Part shown: positions 56,300-64,000 of the stretch, one piece after another
Position numbering within the stretch: position 1 is the stretch's first letter
Layout of the letters: each line of letters begins with the position of its first letter
Assembly: GCA_039889035.1 (NCBI GenBank)
Contig: JBDQQY010000003.1
Coordinates: 248,001 to 312,000, forward strand
Source: Plantactinospora sp039889035
Lineage (GTDB): Bacteria > Actinomycetota > Actinomycetes > Mycobacteriales > Micromonosporaceae
Length of the DNA stretch: 64,000 nt
Reading direction: 5' to 3'
Notes under the pieces: model-generated
What the model saw: the letters and a program-made list of their open reading frames with translations, nothing else
What the model was told of the DNA's origin: nothing
Databases searched by the model: none
Program-made: the position numbers and the translations under genes

Positions 56300-58645
56300 A
56301 TGCCGTACCGCCCGCCCCTGGTGCCGCACGAGACGTTCGTCGCCGACCCGCCCGACCTGCCGGTCCGGGCTCCGGGCGAGCACGGGCTCTCCGCGCTGGC
56401 CCGGGCCGAGGTGCTGAGCACGGACGGCCAGGGCGTGACCCTCAAGGCGGCCACCTCGGACGGCGGCTCGCTCGCGGTCCGGATCACCGCCGCCGCCGAG
56501 GGCGTCATCCGGGTACGCCTCAGCGAGGACCCGCTCGCCCGGGGCCGGGCCAGCCGGGCGCTGCCCCTGGTGCACCCCCAGCCGCACCAGGCCGAGGTAC
56601 GCGTCGACGGCGACCGGGTCCGCGTCGACGCCGGAGCGGTGGTCGCCGAGCTGAGCCTCGACCCGTGGCACCTGCGCTTCGTCGACCCGACCGGCGCGGT
56701 GCTGGTCAGCCAGAGCCGGGGCGAGCAGGACATCAGCGGCCGGCTGCGTACCCTGCCGTTCGGGCGCTCGCTGGTGGACGGCGCGGTCGCCGCGTACCAC
56801 GAGAGCTTCGTGACCCCCGGCGACGAGCGGTTCGTCGGACTCGGCGAGAAGTTCACCCCGCTGGACAAGCGCGGCCAGCGGGCGCTGATGTGGAACTTCG
56901 ACGCCTTCGGCAGCGAGTCGGACCGCTCGCACAAGAACATCCCGCTCTACCTCTCGGACCGGGGCTACGGGGTACTGGTGGACAGCGGCATGCCGGTCGA
57001 GTTCGACATGTGCCAGTCCACGCACAGTTGCGTGCAGATCCTGGTGCCGGACGACCTGATCGACTACTACGTGATCGCCGGGCCCACCCCGACGCAGATC
57101 CTGGACCGGTACGACCGGCTGACCAGCCGGCCGGCGCTGCCGCCGAAGTGGGCCTTCGGTGCCTGGATCTCCTCCGGCTTCTTCCGGGACAGCCAGCAGC
57201 GGGTGCTGGACCGGGCGCGGCAGATCCGCGAGCGCGGCATCCCCTGCGACGTGCTGCACCTGGACTGCTACTGGCAGGTCGCCGGCGCCTGGTCGGATCT
57301 GCGCTGGGACGCCGAGCAGTTCCCCGACCCGGCCGGCATGCTGGCCGAGCTGGCCGGACAGGGCTTCAAGGTCAGCCTCTGGATGAACCCGTACGTGATG
57401 ACCGGCAGCCCGCTGTACGCCGAGGCGGCCGAGGCCGGCTACTTCCTGCGCCGGGCCGACGGCTCGGTCTACGTCGCCGACACCTGGCACGGCAGCCACC
57501 CGGCCGGCGGGATCGTGGACTTCACCAACCCGGCCGCGGTCGACTGGTTCACCGGGCTGCTCCGGCCGCTGCTGGAGCAGGGCGTCAGCGTCTTCAAGAC
57601 CGACTTCGCCGAGGGAGTGCCGGCGAACGCGGTGGCACACAACGGGATGACCGGCGTCGAGCTGCACAACGTCTACGCGCTGCTCTTCAACGATGTCGTG
57701 GTGAAGGTCACCCGCGAGGTGGCCGGGCACGGCACGGTGTGGGCCCGGTCGTCGTACCTGGGCGGGCAGCGGCACTCGGCACAGTGGAGCGGTGACGTGA
57801 ACGCGACGTACCCGGCACTGGCCAGTACGCTGCGCGGCGGGCTGAGCCACGGGCTGTCCGGGGTGCCGTTCTGGAGCCACGACAGCGGCGGGTTCCACGG
57901 CACGCCGACGCCGGACCTCTACGTACGCTGGGCGCAGTTCGGGGCGCTCTCCCCGCTGGTCCGGTTCCACGGCACCACCAGCCGGCTGCCCTGGGACTTC
58001 CCGGCCGAGGCCGAACGACTCACGGTCGAGGCGCTGCGGCTGCGCTACCGGCTGATGCCGTACCTCTACTCGGCGGCGGTGACCTCGGCCCGGACCGGTG
58101 CCCCGATGATGCGGGCCCTGCTGGTGGACTCCCCCGACGACCCGGCCGCGTGGACCGCGGAGCTGGAGTACCGGCTCGGCCCGGACCTGCTGGTGGCCCC
58201 GATGACCAGTCCGGAGAACCGGCGGCACCTCTATCTGCCGGCCGGCGACTGGGTGGACTTCTGGACCGGCGAGGTGCACCCCGGTGGGCGGCACCTGCGG
58301 GTGCACCGGCCGCTCGGGCAGATCCCGCTCTTCGTCCGGTACGGCGCGCTGATCCCGGTGATGCCGCCGGCCGACCGGCTCGGCGACGGAGCGTTCTCCG
58401 ACGTCACCGTGCTGAGCTTCGGCGCCACCGACGCCAGCACGGTGGTGCACGACGTCGACGGCGACACCACGATCCGGGCCAGCCGCTCGGGCGACGAGTT
58501 CCGGGTGGAGGTCGACGGACCGCTCCCGGTCAGCGGCGTCGCCCTCGCCCCGGTCGACGGCGCCCGGCTGCCCGGGCGGCTACTGCTGGGCGGCACCGCG
58601 ACGACCGCGGTGCCGCTGGACGGACTACCCACCGTGCGGGGTTGA
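56300..58645 (+). CDS. GH31 alpha-glycosidase (alpha-xylosidase-like)
   Basis: 781 residues. ATG at 56300 with GAGGAGA upstream is preferred to one at 56240. GH31 sequence of motifs: GLGEKFTPLDKRGQ, ALPPKWAFGAWIS, LHLDCYWQ, the nucleophile block FKTDFAEGVP and the acid/base block QWSGDVNATY, then GVPFWSHDSGGF. The KTDF-x-E form is that of XylS/YicI alpha-xylosidases. Cytoplasmic; releases alpha-linked sugars from imported oligosaccharides. Confidence 0.9.
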   Translation: MPYRPPLVPHETFVADPPDLPVRAPGEHGLSALARAEVLSTDGQGVTLKAATSDGGSLAVRITAAAEGVIRVRLSEDPLARGRASRALPLVHPQPHQAEVRVDGDRVRVDAGAVVAELSLDPWHLRFVDPTGAVLVSQSRGEQDISGRLRTLPFGRSLVDGAVAAYHESFVTPGDERFVGLGEKFTPLDKRGQRALMWNFDAFGSESDRSHKNIPLYLSDRGYGVLVDSGMPVEFDMCQSTHSCVQILVPDDLIDYYVIAGPTPTQILDRYDRLTSRPALPPKWAFGAWISSGFFRDSQQRVLDRARQIRERGIPCDVLHLDCYWQVAGAWSDLRWDAEQFPDPAGMLAELAGQGFKVSLWMNPYVMTGSPLYAEAAEAGYFLRRADGSVYVADTWHGSHPAGGIVDFTNPAAVDWFTGLLRPLLEQGVSVFKTDFAEGVPANAVAHNGMTGVELHNVYALLFNDVVVKVTREVAGHGTVWARSSYLGGQRHSAQWSGDVNATYPALASTLRGGLSHGLSGVPFWSHDSGGFHGTPTPDLYVRWAQFGALSPLVRFHGTTSRLPWDFPAEAERLTVEALRLRYRLMPYLYSAAVTSARTGAPMMRALLVDSPDDPAAWTAELEYRLGPDLLVAPMTSPENRRHLYLPAGDWVDFWTGEVHPGGRHLRVHRPLGQIPLFVRYGALIPVMPPADRLGDGAFSDVTVLSFGATDASTVVHDVDGDTTIRASRSGDEFRVEVDGPLPVSGVALAPVDGARLPGRLLLGGTATTAVPLDGLPTVRG

Positions 58646-58691
58646 AGGTCGGGGCGGGGTGCCCAGGTGGGGGGCGCCCCGTCCCCCTTCA
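58643..58691. terminator. Hairpin between convergent genes
   Basis: Outer arms TGAAGG / CCTTCA (58643-58648, 58686-58691) and an inner GGGGCG / CGCCCC pair. Starts at the GH31 stop and ends before the minus-strand efflux gene. Confidence 0.65.
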
Positions 58692-58706
58692 GGTGACCGC
58701 CGCAGG

Positions 58707-60179
58707 TCAGCGCCGGGCGGGCTGGCGCAGCACCGTGAACGCGACGGCGAACGCGGCGACCAGCAGCCCGGTGGCGACCGCGAAGGCCAGCCGGAACCCG
58801 CCGGTCAGCGCGGCCGGCTGGCTCGCGCCGGCCGCCAGCAATCCTTCGGTACGCCCGGCGGCCAGCGTGGCGAGCACCGCGATCCCGACCGCCATCCCGA
58901 GTTGCTGGGTGGTGTTGAACAGCCCGGAGGCGAGACCGGCGTCGTCGGACCGGGCGCCGGACATGCCGAGGCTGGTCAGCGCCGGCAGGGCGAGCCCGAA
59001 GCCGGCGGTCAGCAGCATCACCGGCAGCAGGTCGGTGAGATAGTCGGCCCGCACCGGGACCCGGCTGAGCAGCCCGAGCACGCCGACCAGCAGCACCAGC
59101 CCGGCCAGCAGTACGTTCCGCTCGCCGAACCGGGCACTGAGCCGGGCCGAGACGCCGAGCGAGACCGCGCCGATCGTGACGGCCGCCGGCAGCATCGCCA
59201 GCCCAGTACCGGCGGCGCCGTAGTCGAGCACCTGCTGGAGGTAGAGCGCGACCAGCACCTGGAACGCGAAGCACGCCGCGACCATCAGCACCTGCACCAG
59301 GTTGGCTCCGGCGACATTGCGGGACCGGAGGATCCGCAGCGGCATCAGCGGGCTGACCGCGGTGGCCTGCCGGACGACGAACGCGGCGAGCAGCAGTACG
59401 GCGATTCCGCCGAGGCCCAGGGTGGCCGGCGAGGTCCAGCCGCGCGACTCGACGCTGACCACGGTGTGCAGGCCCAATCCCAGGCCGGCGGTGACCAGCA
59501 GAGCGCCGAGGATGTCGGCGCCGGCTGCCCGGCCGAGTCCCCGGTCCGCCGGCAGTGCGGGCCGGGCGATCGCCAGCGCCGCCAGTCCGATCGGCAGGTT
59601 GATGAAGAAGATCCACTGCCAATTGAGCAGGTCGGTGAGTACCCCGCCGAGCACCGAGCCGAGCGAGGCGCCGGCGGCGCCGGTGAAGGCGAACACCGCG
59701 ATGGCCCGGGCCCGCTCCCGGGGCTCGACGAAGAGCGTCACCAGGATGCCCAGGGCGACCGCGGTCGCCGCTGCGCTGCCGATGCCCTGGAGGAAGCGGG
59801 CGGCGATCAGCAGGGCCGGAGAGCCGGCCACTCCGGCCAGCACCGACGCGCCGGTGAAGAGGGCCGTGCCGGCCAGGAACATCCTCTTGCGGCCGAACAG
59901 GTCGCCGAGCCGGCCGGCGAGCAGCAGCAGGCTGCCGAAGGCGAGCAGGTAGGCGTTGACCACCCAGCTCAGGCCGGCGGCGGAGAAGCCCAGGTCCTGC
60001 TGGATGGCCGGCATCGCCACGGTCACGATGCTGCCGTCGAGGATGGTCATCAACGTCCCCGAGGCGATCACTCCGAGGGCGAGCCACCGCCGCCGGGACG
60101 CGGGTCCGCCGGTGACCGGCGGCTCGGCCCTCGCCGGGGCGGTGCCGGTGGCGGCGCGGGGAGCGGAAATCTGGGACAC
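58707..60179 (-). CDS. DHA2-family MFS efflux transporter
   Basis: 490 residues, 14 membrane helices expected. Opens with LALGVIASGTLMTILDGSIVTVAMPAI, motif A GRLGDLFGRKRMFL and motif C-like TGAAGASLGSVLGGVL. GTG at 60179 with AGGAGG 5 nt upstream. Drug/proton antiporter class. Its ribosome site lies in a stable hairpin and a dyad sits just upstream; the MarR gene next to it is the likely repressor. Confidence 0.92.
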   Translation of the reverse strand: MSQISAPRAATGTAPARAEPPVTGGPASRRRWLALGVIASGTLMTILDGSIVTVAMPAIQQDLGFSAAGLSWVVNAYLLAFGSLLLLAGRLGDLFGRKRMFLAGTALFTGASVLAGVAGSPALLIAARFLQGIGSAAATAVALGILVTLFVEPRERARAIAVFAFTGAAGASLGSVLGGVLTDLLNWQWIFFINLPIGLAALAIARPALPADRGLGRAAGADILGALLVTAGLGLGLHTVVSVESRGWTSPATLGLGGIAVLLLAAFVVRQATAVSPLMPLRILRSRNVAGANLVQVLMVAACFAFQVLVALYLQQVLDYGAAGTGLAMLPAAVTIGAVSLGVSARLSARFGERNVLLAGLVLLVGVLGLLSRVPVRADYLTDLLPVMLLTAGFGLALPALTSLGMSGARSDDAGLASGLFNTTQQLGMAVGIAVLATLAAGRTEGLLAAGASQPAALTGGFRLAFAVATGLLVAAFAVAFTVLRQPARR

Positions 60180-60184
60180 GTCGT

Positions 60185-60211
60185 CCTCCTGTCAGTGATG
60201 CCGACAGGAGG
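60185..60211 (-). promoter_or_regulatory. Hairpin that buries the efflux gene's ribosome-binding site
   Basis: Perfect 9-bp arms CCTCCTGTC / GACAGGAGG with a 9-nt loop. In the minus-strand mRNA the 3' arm contains AGGAGG, the Shine-Dalgarno of the GTG at 60179. Translation would be low unless the stem is opened, as in inducible resistance genes. It could also be a protein-binding dyad on DNA. Confidence 0.6.
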
Positions 60212-60220
60212 GACCGTAGC

Positions 60221-60244
60221 AGATAGTTTTGTTGCAGACTATCT
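60221..60244. promoter_or_regulatory. Dyad upstream of the efflux gene
   Basis: AGATAGT-N10-ACTATCT, perfect 7-bp arms, AT-rich, between the MarR stop and the efflux gene. Contains TTGCAGACTATC, similar to TTGCAGTAGATAAT found on the minus strand upstream of the MarR start. Likely MarR operator. Confidence 0.6.
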
Positions 60245-60253
60245 GTTTGGAAT

Positions 60254-60754
60254 CTAGCTCTCGCGCTGCCGAGCCCGGCGTACCGGCCCAGGGGTCTCGA
60301 CCGGCTCGGCCAGATGGCCGGTGACCAGGCCCTCCATCACCCGCAGGAAGACCTCCCGGTCCCGCTCGCCGAGCGTCGCCAGCACCTCCGCGTGCACCCG
60401 GTCCACGATCGCCTGGCTCTGCGCCGCCACCCGGACCCCCTCGGCGGTGACCGCGATGATCCTGGCCCGCCGGTCCGTACCGGACGGCCGCCGCTCGGCC
60501 AGACCGGCCGCCTCCAGGGCGTCGACCGTGACCACCATGGTGGTCTTGTCCATGTCACCGATCTCGGCGAGCTGGGCCTGGGTCCGCTCCGCCCCCGTCG
60601 CGTGCACCAGTACGCAGTGCATCCGCGCGGTCAGCCCGATCTCGGCCAGCGCCGCGGCCATCCGGGTGCGCAGCACGTGGCTGGTGCGATCCAGCAGGAA
60701 GGAGACGTCCGGGACGGTACGGGTCGGGGCCATCGCGGTCATGCCGACCAGCAT
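60254..60754 (-). CDS. MarR-family regulator of the efflux pump
   Basis: 166 residues. Winged helix (TQAQLAEIGDMDKTTMVVTVDALEAAGLAERRPSGTDRRARIIAVT) with long terminal helices. The start may be 60754, 60742 or 60733; none has a strong ribosome site. Same strand as the DHA2 gene and 74 nt before it, with dyads before both genes. Probably represses both until a drug-like ligand binds. Confidence 0.9.
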   Translation of the reverse strand: MLVGMTAMAPTRTVPDVSFLLDRTSHVLRTRMAAALAEIGLTARMHCVLVHATGAERTQAQLAEIGDMDKTTMVVTVDALEAAGLAERRPSGTDRRARIIAVTAEGVRVAAQSQAIVDRVHAEVLATLGERDREVFLRVMEGLVTGHLAEPVETPGPVRRARQRES

Positions 60755-60757
60755 AAC

Positions 60758-60777
60758 AATCCGATCCGTTACGGATT
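60758..60777. promoter_or_regulatory. Dyad upstream of the MarR gene
   Basis: AATCCG-N8-CGGATT, perfect 6-bp arms just before the MarR start, in an AT-rich patch. Candidate autoregulatory operator. Confidence 0.5.
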
Positions 60778-60837
60778 ATCTACTGCAAGTCACACTCCTG
60801 GCACTCCGGCTCCTCCGGTCACTCCCGGGGACCCGAG

Positions 60838-61773
60838 TCAGCCCTTCACCGCCCCGATGATCACGCCCTTGACGAAGTGCCGCTGCACGAACGGATAGAC
60901 CAGGACGATCGGCGAGACCGTGACCACCACCACGGCCATCTTGATCGCCAGCGTCGGCGGCATCGAGACGCCGAGCGTGCCGGCGTTGTTCGGCGACTGA
61001 CCGGCCAGGATGAAGCTCTGCAACACCCGCTGGATCGGGAACTTCGAGTTGTCGTCGATGTAGAGCAGGGCGTTGAACCAGACGTTCCAGTAGCCGACCG
61101 CGTAGAAGAGCCCGACCACCGCGATCACCGCCCGGGAGAGCGGGAGCACGATCCGGGCCAGGATCCGGAACTCGCCCGCGCCGTCGATCCGGGCGCTGTC
61201 CAGCAGTTCGGCCGGGATGTTCTGGAAGAACGCCCGCACCACCACCAGGTTGAAGACGCTGATCGCGGTGGGCAGCACCAGCGCCCAGATCTGGTCCTTC
61301 AGCCCGAGCGCGGTGACCACCAGATAGCTCGGCACCATGCCGGGATAGATCAGGAACGTCAGCAGGAAGTAGAAGAGCAGCCCCCGGTGCCCGACCGACC
61401 CCGGCCGGGACAACCCGTACGCGGCCAGCACGGTCAGCACCAGGCTCACCGCCGTGCCGGCCAGGGTGACCACCGTGCTGATCCAGAGCGCCTGGGTGAC
61501 CAGCCCACCGGAGAAGATCGCCCGGTACGCCGAGAAGTCGATCTCCCTCGGCACCACGACCAGCCCGCCGGCCGAGTTGATGGTCTCCCGGGACGCCAGG
61601 CTGGTCACCAGCACCACCCAGAGCGGGATCAGGACCGCCAGCACCACCGCGGTGAGCACGCCGCCCCGGAAGACCTGGCCGACCGGGCTCGGCTTCTCCT
61701 CCCAGGCCGGTCGTTGGTTCCGCCCCCGGTGCCGGTGCGGTGGGGCCGTCCGCAGAGGATCTGTCACAGTCAT
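60838..61773 (-). CDS. Carbohydrate ABC permease, LplC/YtcP type
   Basis: 311 residues, six membrane helices. The EAA loop reads IPAELLDSARIDGAGEFRILARIVLPLSRAV. Opening and ending (VQRHFVKGVIIGAVKG) match the LplC/YtcP group. ATG at 61773 overlaps the stop of the partner permease (ATGA). Forms the importer with the next two proteins. Members of this group carry rhamnogalacturonan or uronate oligosaccharides, consistent with the PL11 lyase nearby. No ATPase is in the window. Confidence 0.92.
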   Translation of the reverse strand: MTVTDPLRTAPPHRHRGRNQRPAWEEKPSPVGQVFRGGVLTAVVLAVLIPLWVVLVTSLASRETINSAGGLVVVPREIDFSAYRAIFSGGLVTQALWISTVVTLAGTAVSLVLTVLAAYGLSRPGSVGHRGLLFYFLLTFLIYPGMVPSYLVVTALGLKDQIWALVLPTAISVFNLVVVRAFFQNIPAELLDSARIDGAGEFRILARIVLPLSRAVIAVVGLFYAVGYWNVWFNALLYIDDNSKFPIQRVLQSFILAGQSPNNAGTLGVSMPPTLAIKMAVVVVTVSPIVLVYPFVQRHFVKGVIIGAVKG

Positions 61774-62963
61774 GACCGCGAGTACACTCCCCGCTCGCCG
61801 AGGGCGTGGGCGAACCGGTTGGCCGCCAGGATGAGTACCAGCCCGACCACGGCTTTGAAGAGCCCTGCCGCCGCGCCGTAGCCGTAGTTGCCGGTGGTGA
61901 TGGAGTTGAAGTAGACGAAGGTGTCCAGCACCTCGGCGGCCTGCCGCCCCACCGCGTCGCGTTGCAGCATGAACTGCTCGAAGCCGACCGAGAGCGCGTC
62001 GCCGAGCCGCAGGATCAGCAGCAGTACGATCACCGGCCGCAACCCGGGCAGCGTCACGTGCCAGAGCCGCTTCCACCGGCTCGCACCGTCGACCGCGGAC
62101 GCCTCGTAGAGGTGCGGGTCGATGGTGGAGAGCGCGGCGAGGAAGACGATGGTGCCCCAACCGACGTCCTTCCACACCGTCTCGGCGGTGACCAGCACGA
62201 TGAAGGTGTCCGGATTGGACATGATGTTCCAGGGTTCGAGCCCGACGTCACGCATCTCCTGGGCGAGCAGGCCGGCCCCGCCGAACATCTGCACGAAGAA
62301 CGTGACCACCAGCACCCAACTGAAGAAGTGCGGCAGATAGACGACGGTCTGCACGAAGCCGCGCAGCCTCGGGGAGAGGATGTTGTGCAGCATGATCGCC
62401 AGCATGATCGGCAGCGGGAAGTAGAAGACGAGTTGGAACGCGGTGATCGCCAGGGTGTTGCGCAGCGCGTCCCAGAACGCCGGGTCGCCGAAGAGCGTCT
62501 CGAAGTGGGTCGTCCCGATCCACGGACTGTGCAGGAACGCCTGCAACGGGCTGTCCCCGGCGTACGGGTTGTAGTCCTGGAACGCGACGACGTTGCCGAG
62601 CGTCGGCAGGTAGTGGAAGACCAGCAGCAGCAGGGCGGCCGGGGCGACCATCACCAGCAGCGGCCAGTCCCGGCGCAACCGGGCCCGCAGCGGCGCCCGC
62701 TCGCGACGCCGCTGCCGCCCGTGCCGCACCGGCCCGCGACCCGTCCGCCCTGGACCGTGCGAGGCGGGCGCGCCTGCCGCGGGGCTGTCCCGAGGGCGCT
62801 CCGGCCCGCTCCGCGGACCCTCGCCGGGCCGGGGCGGTGCGACGGTGGGTTCGACGAGGGCGCTCGGCTCGCCCGCCTGCGGGGTCACCGGGGCGTACCC
62901 GCCGGGCGGGCGGCTCCGGTCCTCGCCGGTGCCACCCGCCCGGGCCGTTTCACGGGTACTCAT
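61770..62963 (-). CDS. Carbohydrate ABC permease, LplB/YteP type
   Basis: 397 residues. Unusual hydrophilic, proline-rich N-terminal extension of about 90 residues before the first helix (WPLLVMVAPAALLLLVF). EAA loop IDPHLYEASAVDGASRWKRLWHVTLPGLRPV. ATGA overlaps at both ends with its neighbours. Pairs with the LplC-type permease. Confidence 0.92.
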   Translation of the reverse strand: MSTRETARAGGTGEDRSRPPGGYAPVTPQAGEPSALVEPTVAPPRPGEGPRSGPERPRDSPAAGAPASHGPGRTGRGPVRHGRQRRRERAPLRARLRRDWPLLVMVAPAALLLLVFHYLPTLGNVVAFQDYNPYAGDSPLQAFLHSPWIGTTHFETLFGDPAFWDALRNTLAITAFQLVFYFPLPIMLAIMLHNILSPRLRGFVQTVVYLPHFFSWVLVVTFFVQMFGGAGLLAQEMRDVGLEPWNIMSNPDTFIVLVTAETVWKDVGWGTIVFLAALSTIDPHLYEASAVDGASRWKRLWHVTLPGLRPVIVLLLILRLGDALSVGFEQFMLQRDAVGRQAAEVLDTFVYFNSITTGNYGYGAAAGLFKAVVGLVLILAANRFAHALGERGVYSRS

Positions 62964-64000
62964 CGTCCGGCGTCGGCCAGCGCCTTGGCGCGGAATTCGC
63001 GGGCCTCCTCGCCGCCACCGTTGCGCCACTCCGCGATGATCGTCTCCAGGTCGCTGATCGGCCGGCGGCCGCGCAGCAGGTCGGTCACCTTGTCGTCGGT
63101 CGGGGTGAGGCTCGCCTTGAACCGGGCCGGCATCTCCAGCTTCAGCCCCGACCAGGGGTCCTTCTCCAGGTACTTCACCATCTCGTTGGAGTAGGTGAGC
63201 ATGTCCCGGACGAAGTTCGGGGTCTGCGGGAACGGCTGCACCACCGGGCTGCGCCCGCTGATGAAGAAGTACTGGTTCTGGATCTCCTTGAAGCCGAGGT
63301 CGGTCTTGACCGGGCCGGTAGCGGTCCGGTTGTGGTGCTTGCCCTCCACCCCGTACTCGCGCAGGTCGAACTCCTTGGTACCGAACGGCGCCGAGCACCA
63401 GTTGACCACCCGCAGCAGCTCCTCCACCCGGGCCTTGCCCAGCCCTTTCTTGATGAAGGTGTACGAGATCGGGTTGTCGTCACCCCAGACCAGCGGGTCG
63501 CCGCCGGTGGCCGAGAAGATCGGCACGGGCTGGATGTTGAAGGCGGGGGTGATCCGCTGCTGCTCGGCCTGCATCGCCTGCCAGGCACCCGGACCGTCCT
63601 GGAAGAACAGGATCTTGCCGCCCGCGATCAACTGCTTGGAGTCGGCGCCCTTGGTGGCCACCAGGTCCGGGTGGACCAGGCCGGCCTGGTAGACCTTGGC
63701 CATGAACTCGACGGACTGCTTGTATTCCGGCGTCTCGTACTTGAACTCCGGCGTGCCGTCCGGCTTCAGCCGCCAGCCGTCGTCGGTGCCCGGCACCTTG
63801 TGGAACATCTGGACCATCGCGAAGATGTCGTTGAACGCCCAGACCCCCTTGCGGGGGTCGGTCACCTTCTTGCCGACCTCGAAGAGTTCCTCGATCGTCT
63901 TCGGATAGCCGAGACCGGCCGCGTCGAGCAGATCCTTGCGGTAGAAGAGCGCCCACGGGAACGGACCGTCCTTGGGGCAGGGCACCGCCATCAGCCGCTC
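62960..64000 (-). CDS. Extracellular sugar-binding lipoprotein of the Lpl transporter, C-terminal part
   Basis: The frame is open to the right edge; signal peptide and N-terminal lobe lie outside. Visible blocks: WALFYRKDLLDAAGLGYPKTIEELFEVGKKV, ILFFQDGPGAWQAM and VVNWCSAPFGTKEFDLREYGVEGKHH, as in LplA/YtcQ substrate-binding proteins. Captures oligosaccharide outside the cell and delivers it to the two permeases, with which it is coupled by ATGA. Confidence 0.88.
   Translation of the reverse strand, partial: ERLMAVPCPKDGPFPWALFYRKDLLDAAGLGYPKTIEELFEVGKKVTDPRKGVWAFNDIFAMVQMFHKVPGTDDGWRLKPDGTPEFKYETPEYKQSVEFMAKVYQAGLVHPDLVATKGADSKQLIAGGKILFFQDGPGAWQAMQAEQQRITPAFNIQPVPIFSATGGDPLVWGDDNPISYTFIKKGLGKARVEELLRVVNWCSAPFGTKEFDLREYGVEGKHHNRTATGPVKTDLGFKEIQNQYFFISGRSPVVQPFPQTPNFVRDMLTYSNEMVKYLEKDPWSGLKLEMPARFKASLTPTDDKVTDLLRGRRPISDLETIIAEWRNGGGEEAREFRAKALADAGR

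Overview
The window is high-GC DNA with dense, mostly GTG/ATG-started genes. Tat- and Sec-exported glycosidases, FtsX-type ABC pairs, DHA2 efflux and many MarR/PadR/GntR regulators point to a filamentous actinomycete; Micromonosporaceae is my best guess (inference from style only, no marker gene is present).

Layout. (1) 1-7.2 kb: the 3' part of a GH5 cellulase; a divergent tautomerase/MarR pair with two operator-like repeats; a decayed glycosyltransferase; a PadR-controlled ABC exporter; a small secreted protein; and a repeat-rich intergenic stretch. (2) 7.2-19.5 kb: a galactoside/tagatose-type sugar locus. It has a Tat-exported GH36 alpha-galactosidase, an intact GntR/UTRA regulator, a broken second GntR, and an operon of GatZ-like aldolase subunit, AgaS-type SIS isomerase, BadF-type sugar kinase and DMT transporter. 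A GatY-like aldolase stands opposite an FGGY kinase, a DeoR remnant and a PfkB-type kinase. TACCA/TGGTA half-sites recur in front of three units of this locus, suggesting one UTRA-type regulon.

(3) 19.7-38.4 kb: the most unusual region, about 18.7 kb of isoprenoid-lipid-like biosynthesis genes in three transcription units. The plus-strand unit carries a PlsC-like acyltransferase, an unknown protein, a BtaA-like (DUF3419) 3-amino-3-carboxypropyl transferase, a GNAT-methyltransferase fusion, a GT2 glycosyltransferase, two class I isoprenoid-synthase-fold proteins and a UbiA prenyltransferase. A minus-strand unit carries a trans-polyprenyl diphosphate synthase and a third class I protein. A second minus-strand unit carries a 50-residue peptide, a fourth class I protein, a second GNAT-methyltransferase fusion, a second UbiA enzyme and a membrane-anchored methyltransferase. 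Each of the three units is preceded by the same oriented motif (GTACGRRSTTGTACGG). A 1,284-residue HTH-STAND ATPase with 14 WD40 repeats sits in the middle. I know of no described pathway with this combination.

(4) 38.4-49 kb: a frameshifted small membrane protein gene, a thioredoxin-reductase/methyltransferase fusion opposite an XRE-cupin regulator, a NarL-type two-component system with an FtsX ABC pair, an LtrA-like membrane protein and a luciferase-like oxidoreductase. (5) 49-64 kb: a plant-polysaccharide island. It has a CBM2-linked PL11 rhamnogalacturonan lyase, a GH42 beta-galactosidase, a GH95 N-terminal remnant, a GH31 alpha-glycosidase and an LplABC-type sugar transporter cut by the window end. 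An Eis-like acetyltransferase and a MarR-DHA2 efflux pair are interspersed; the efflux gene has a hairpin over its ribosome-binding site.
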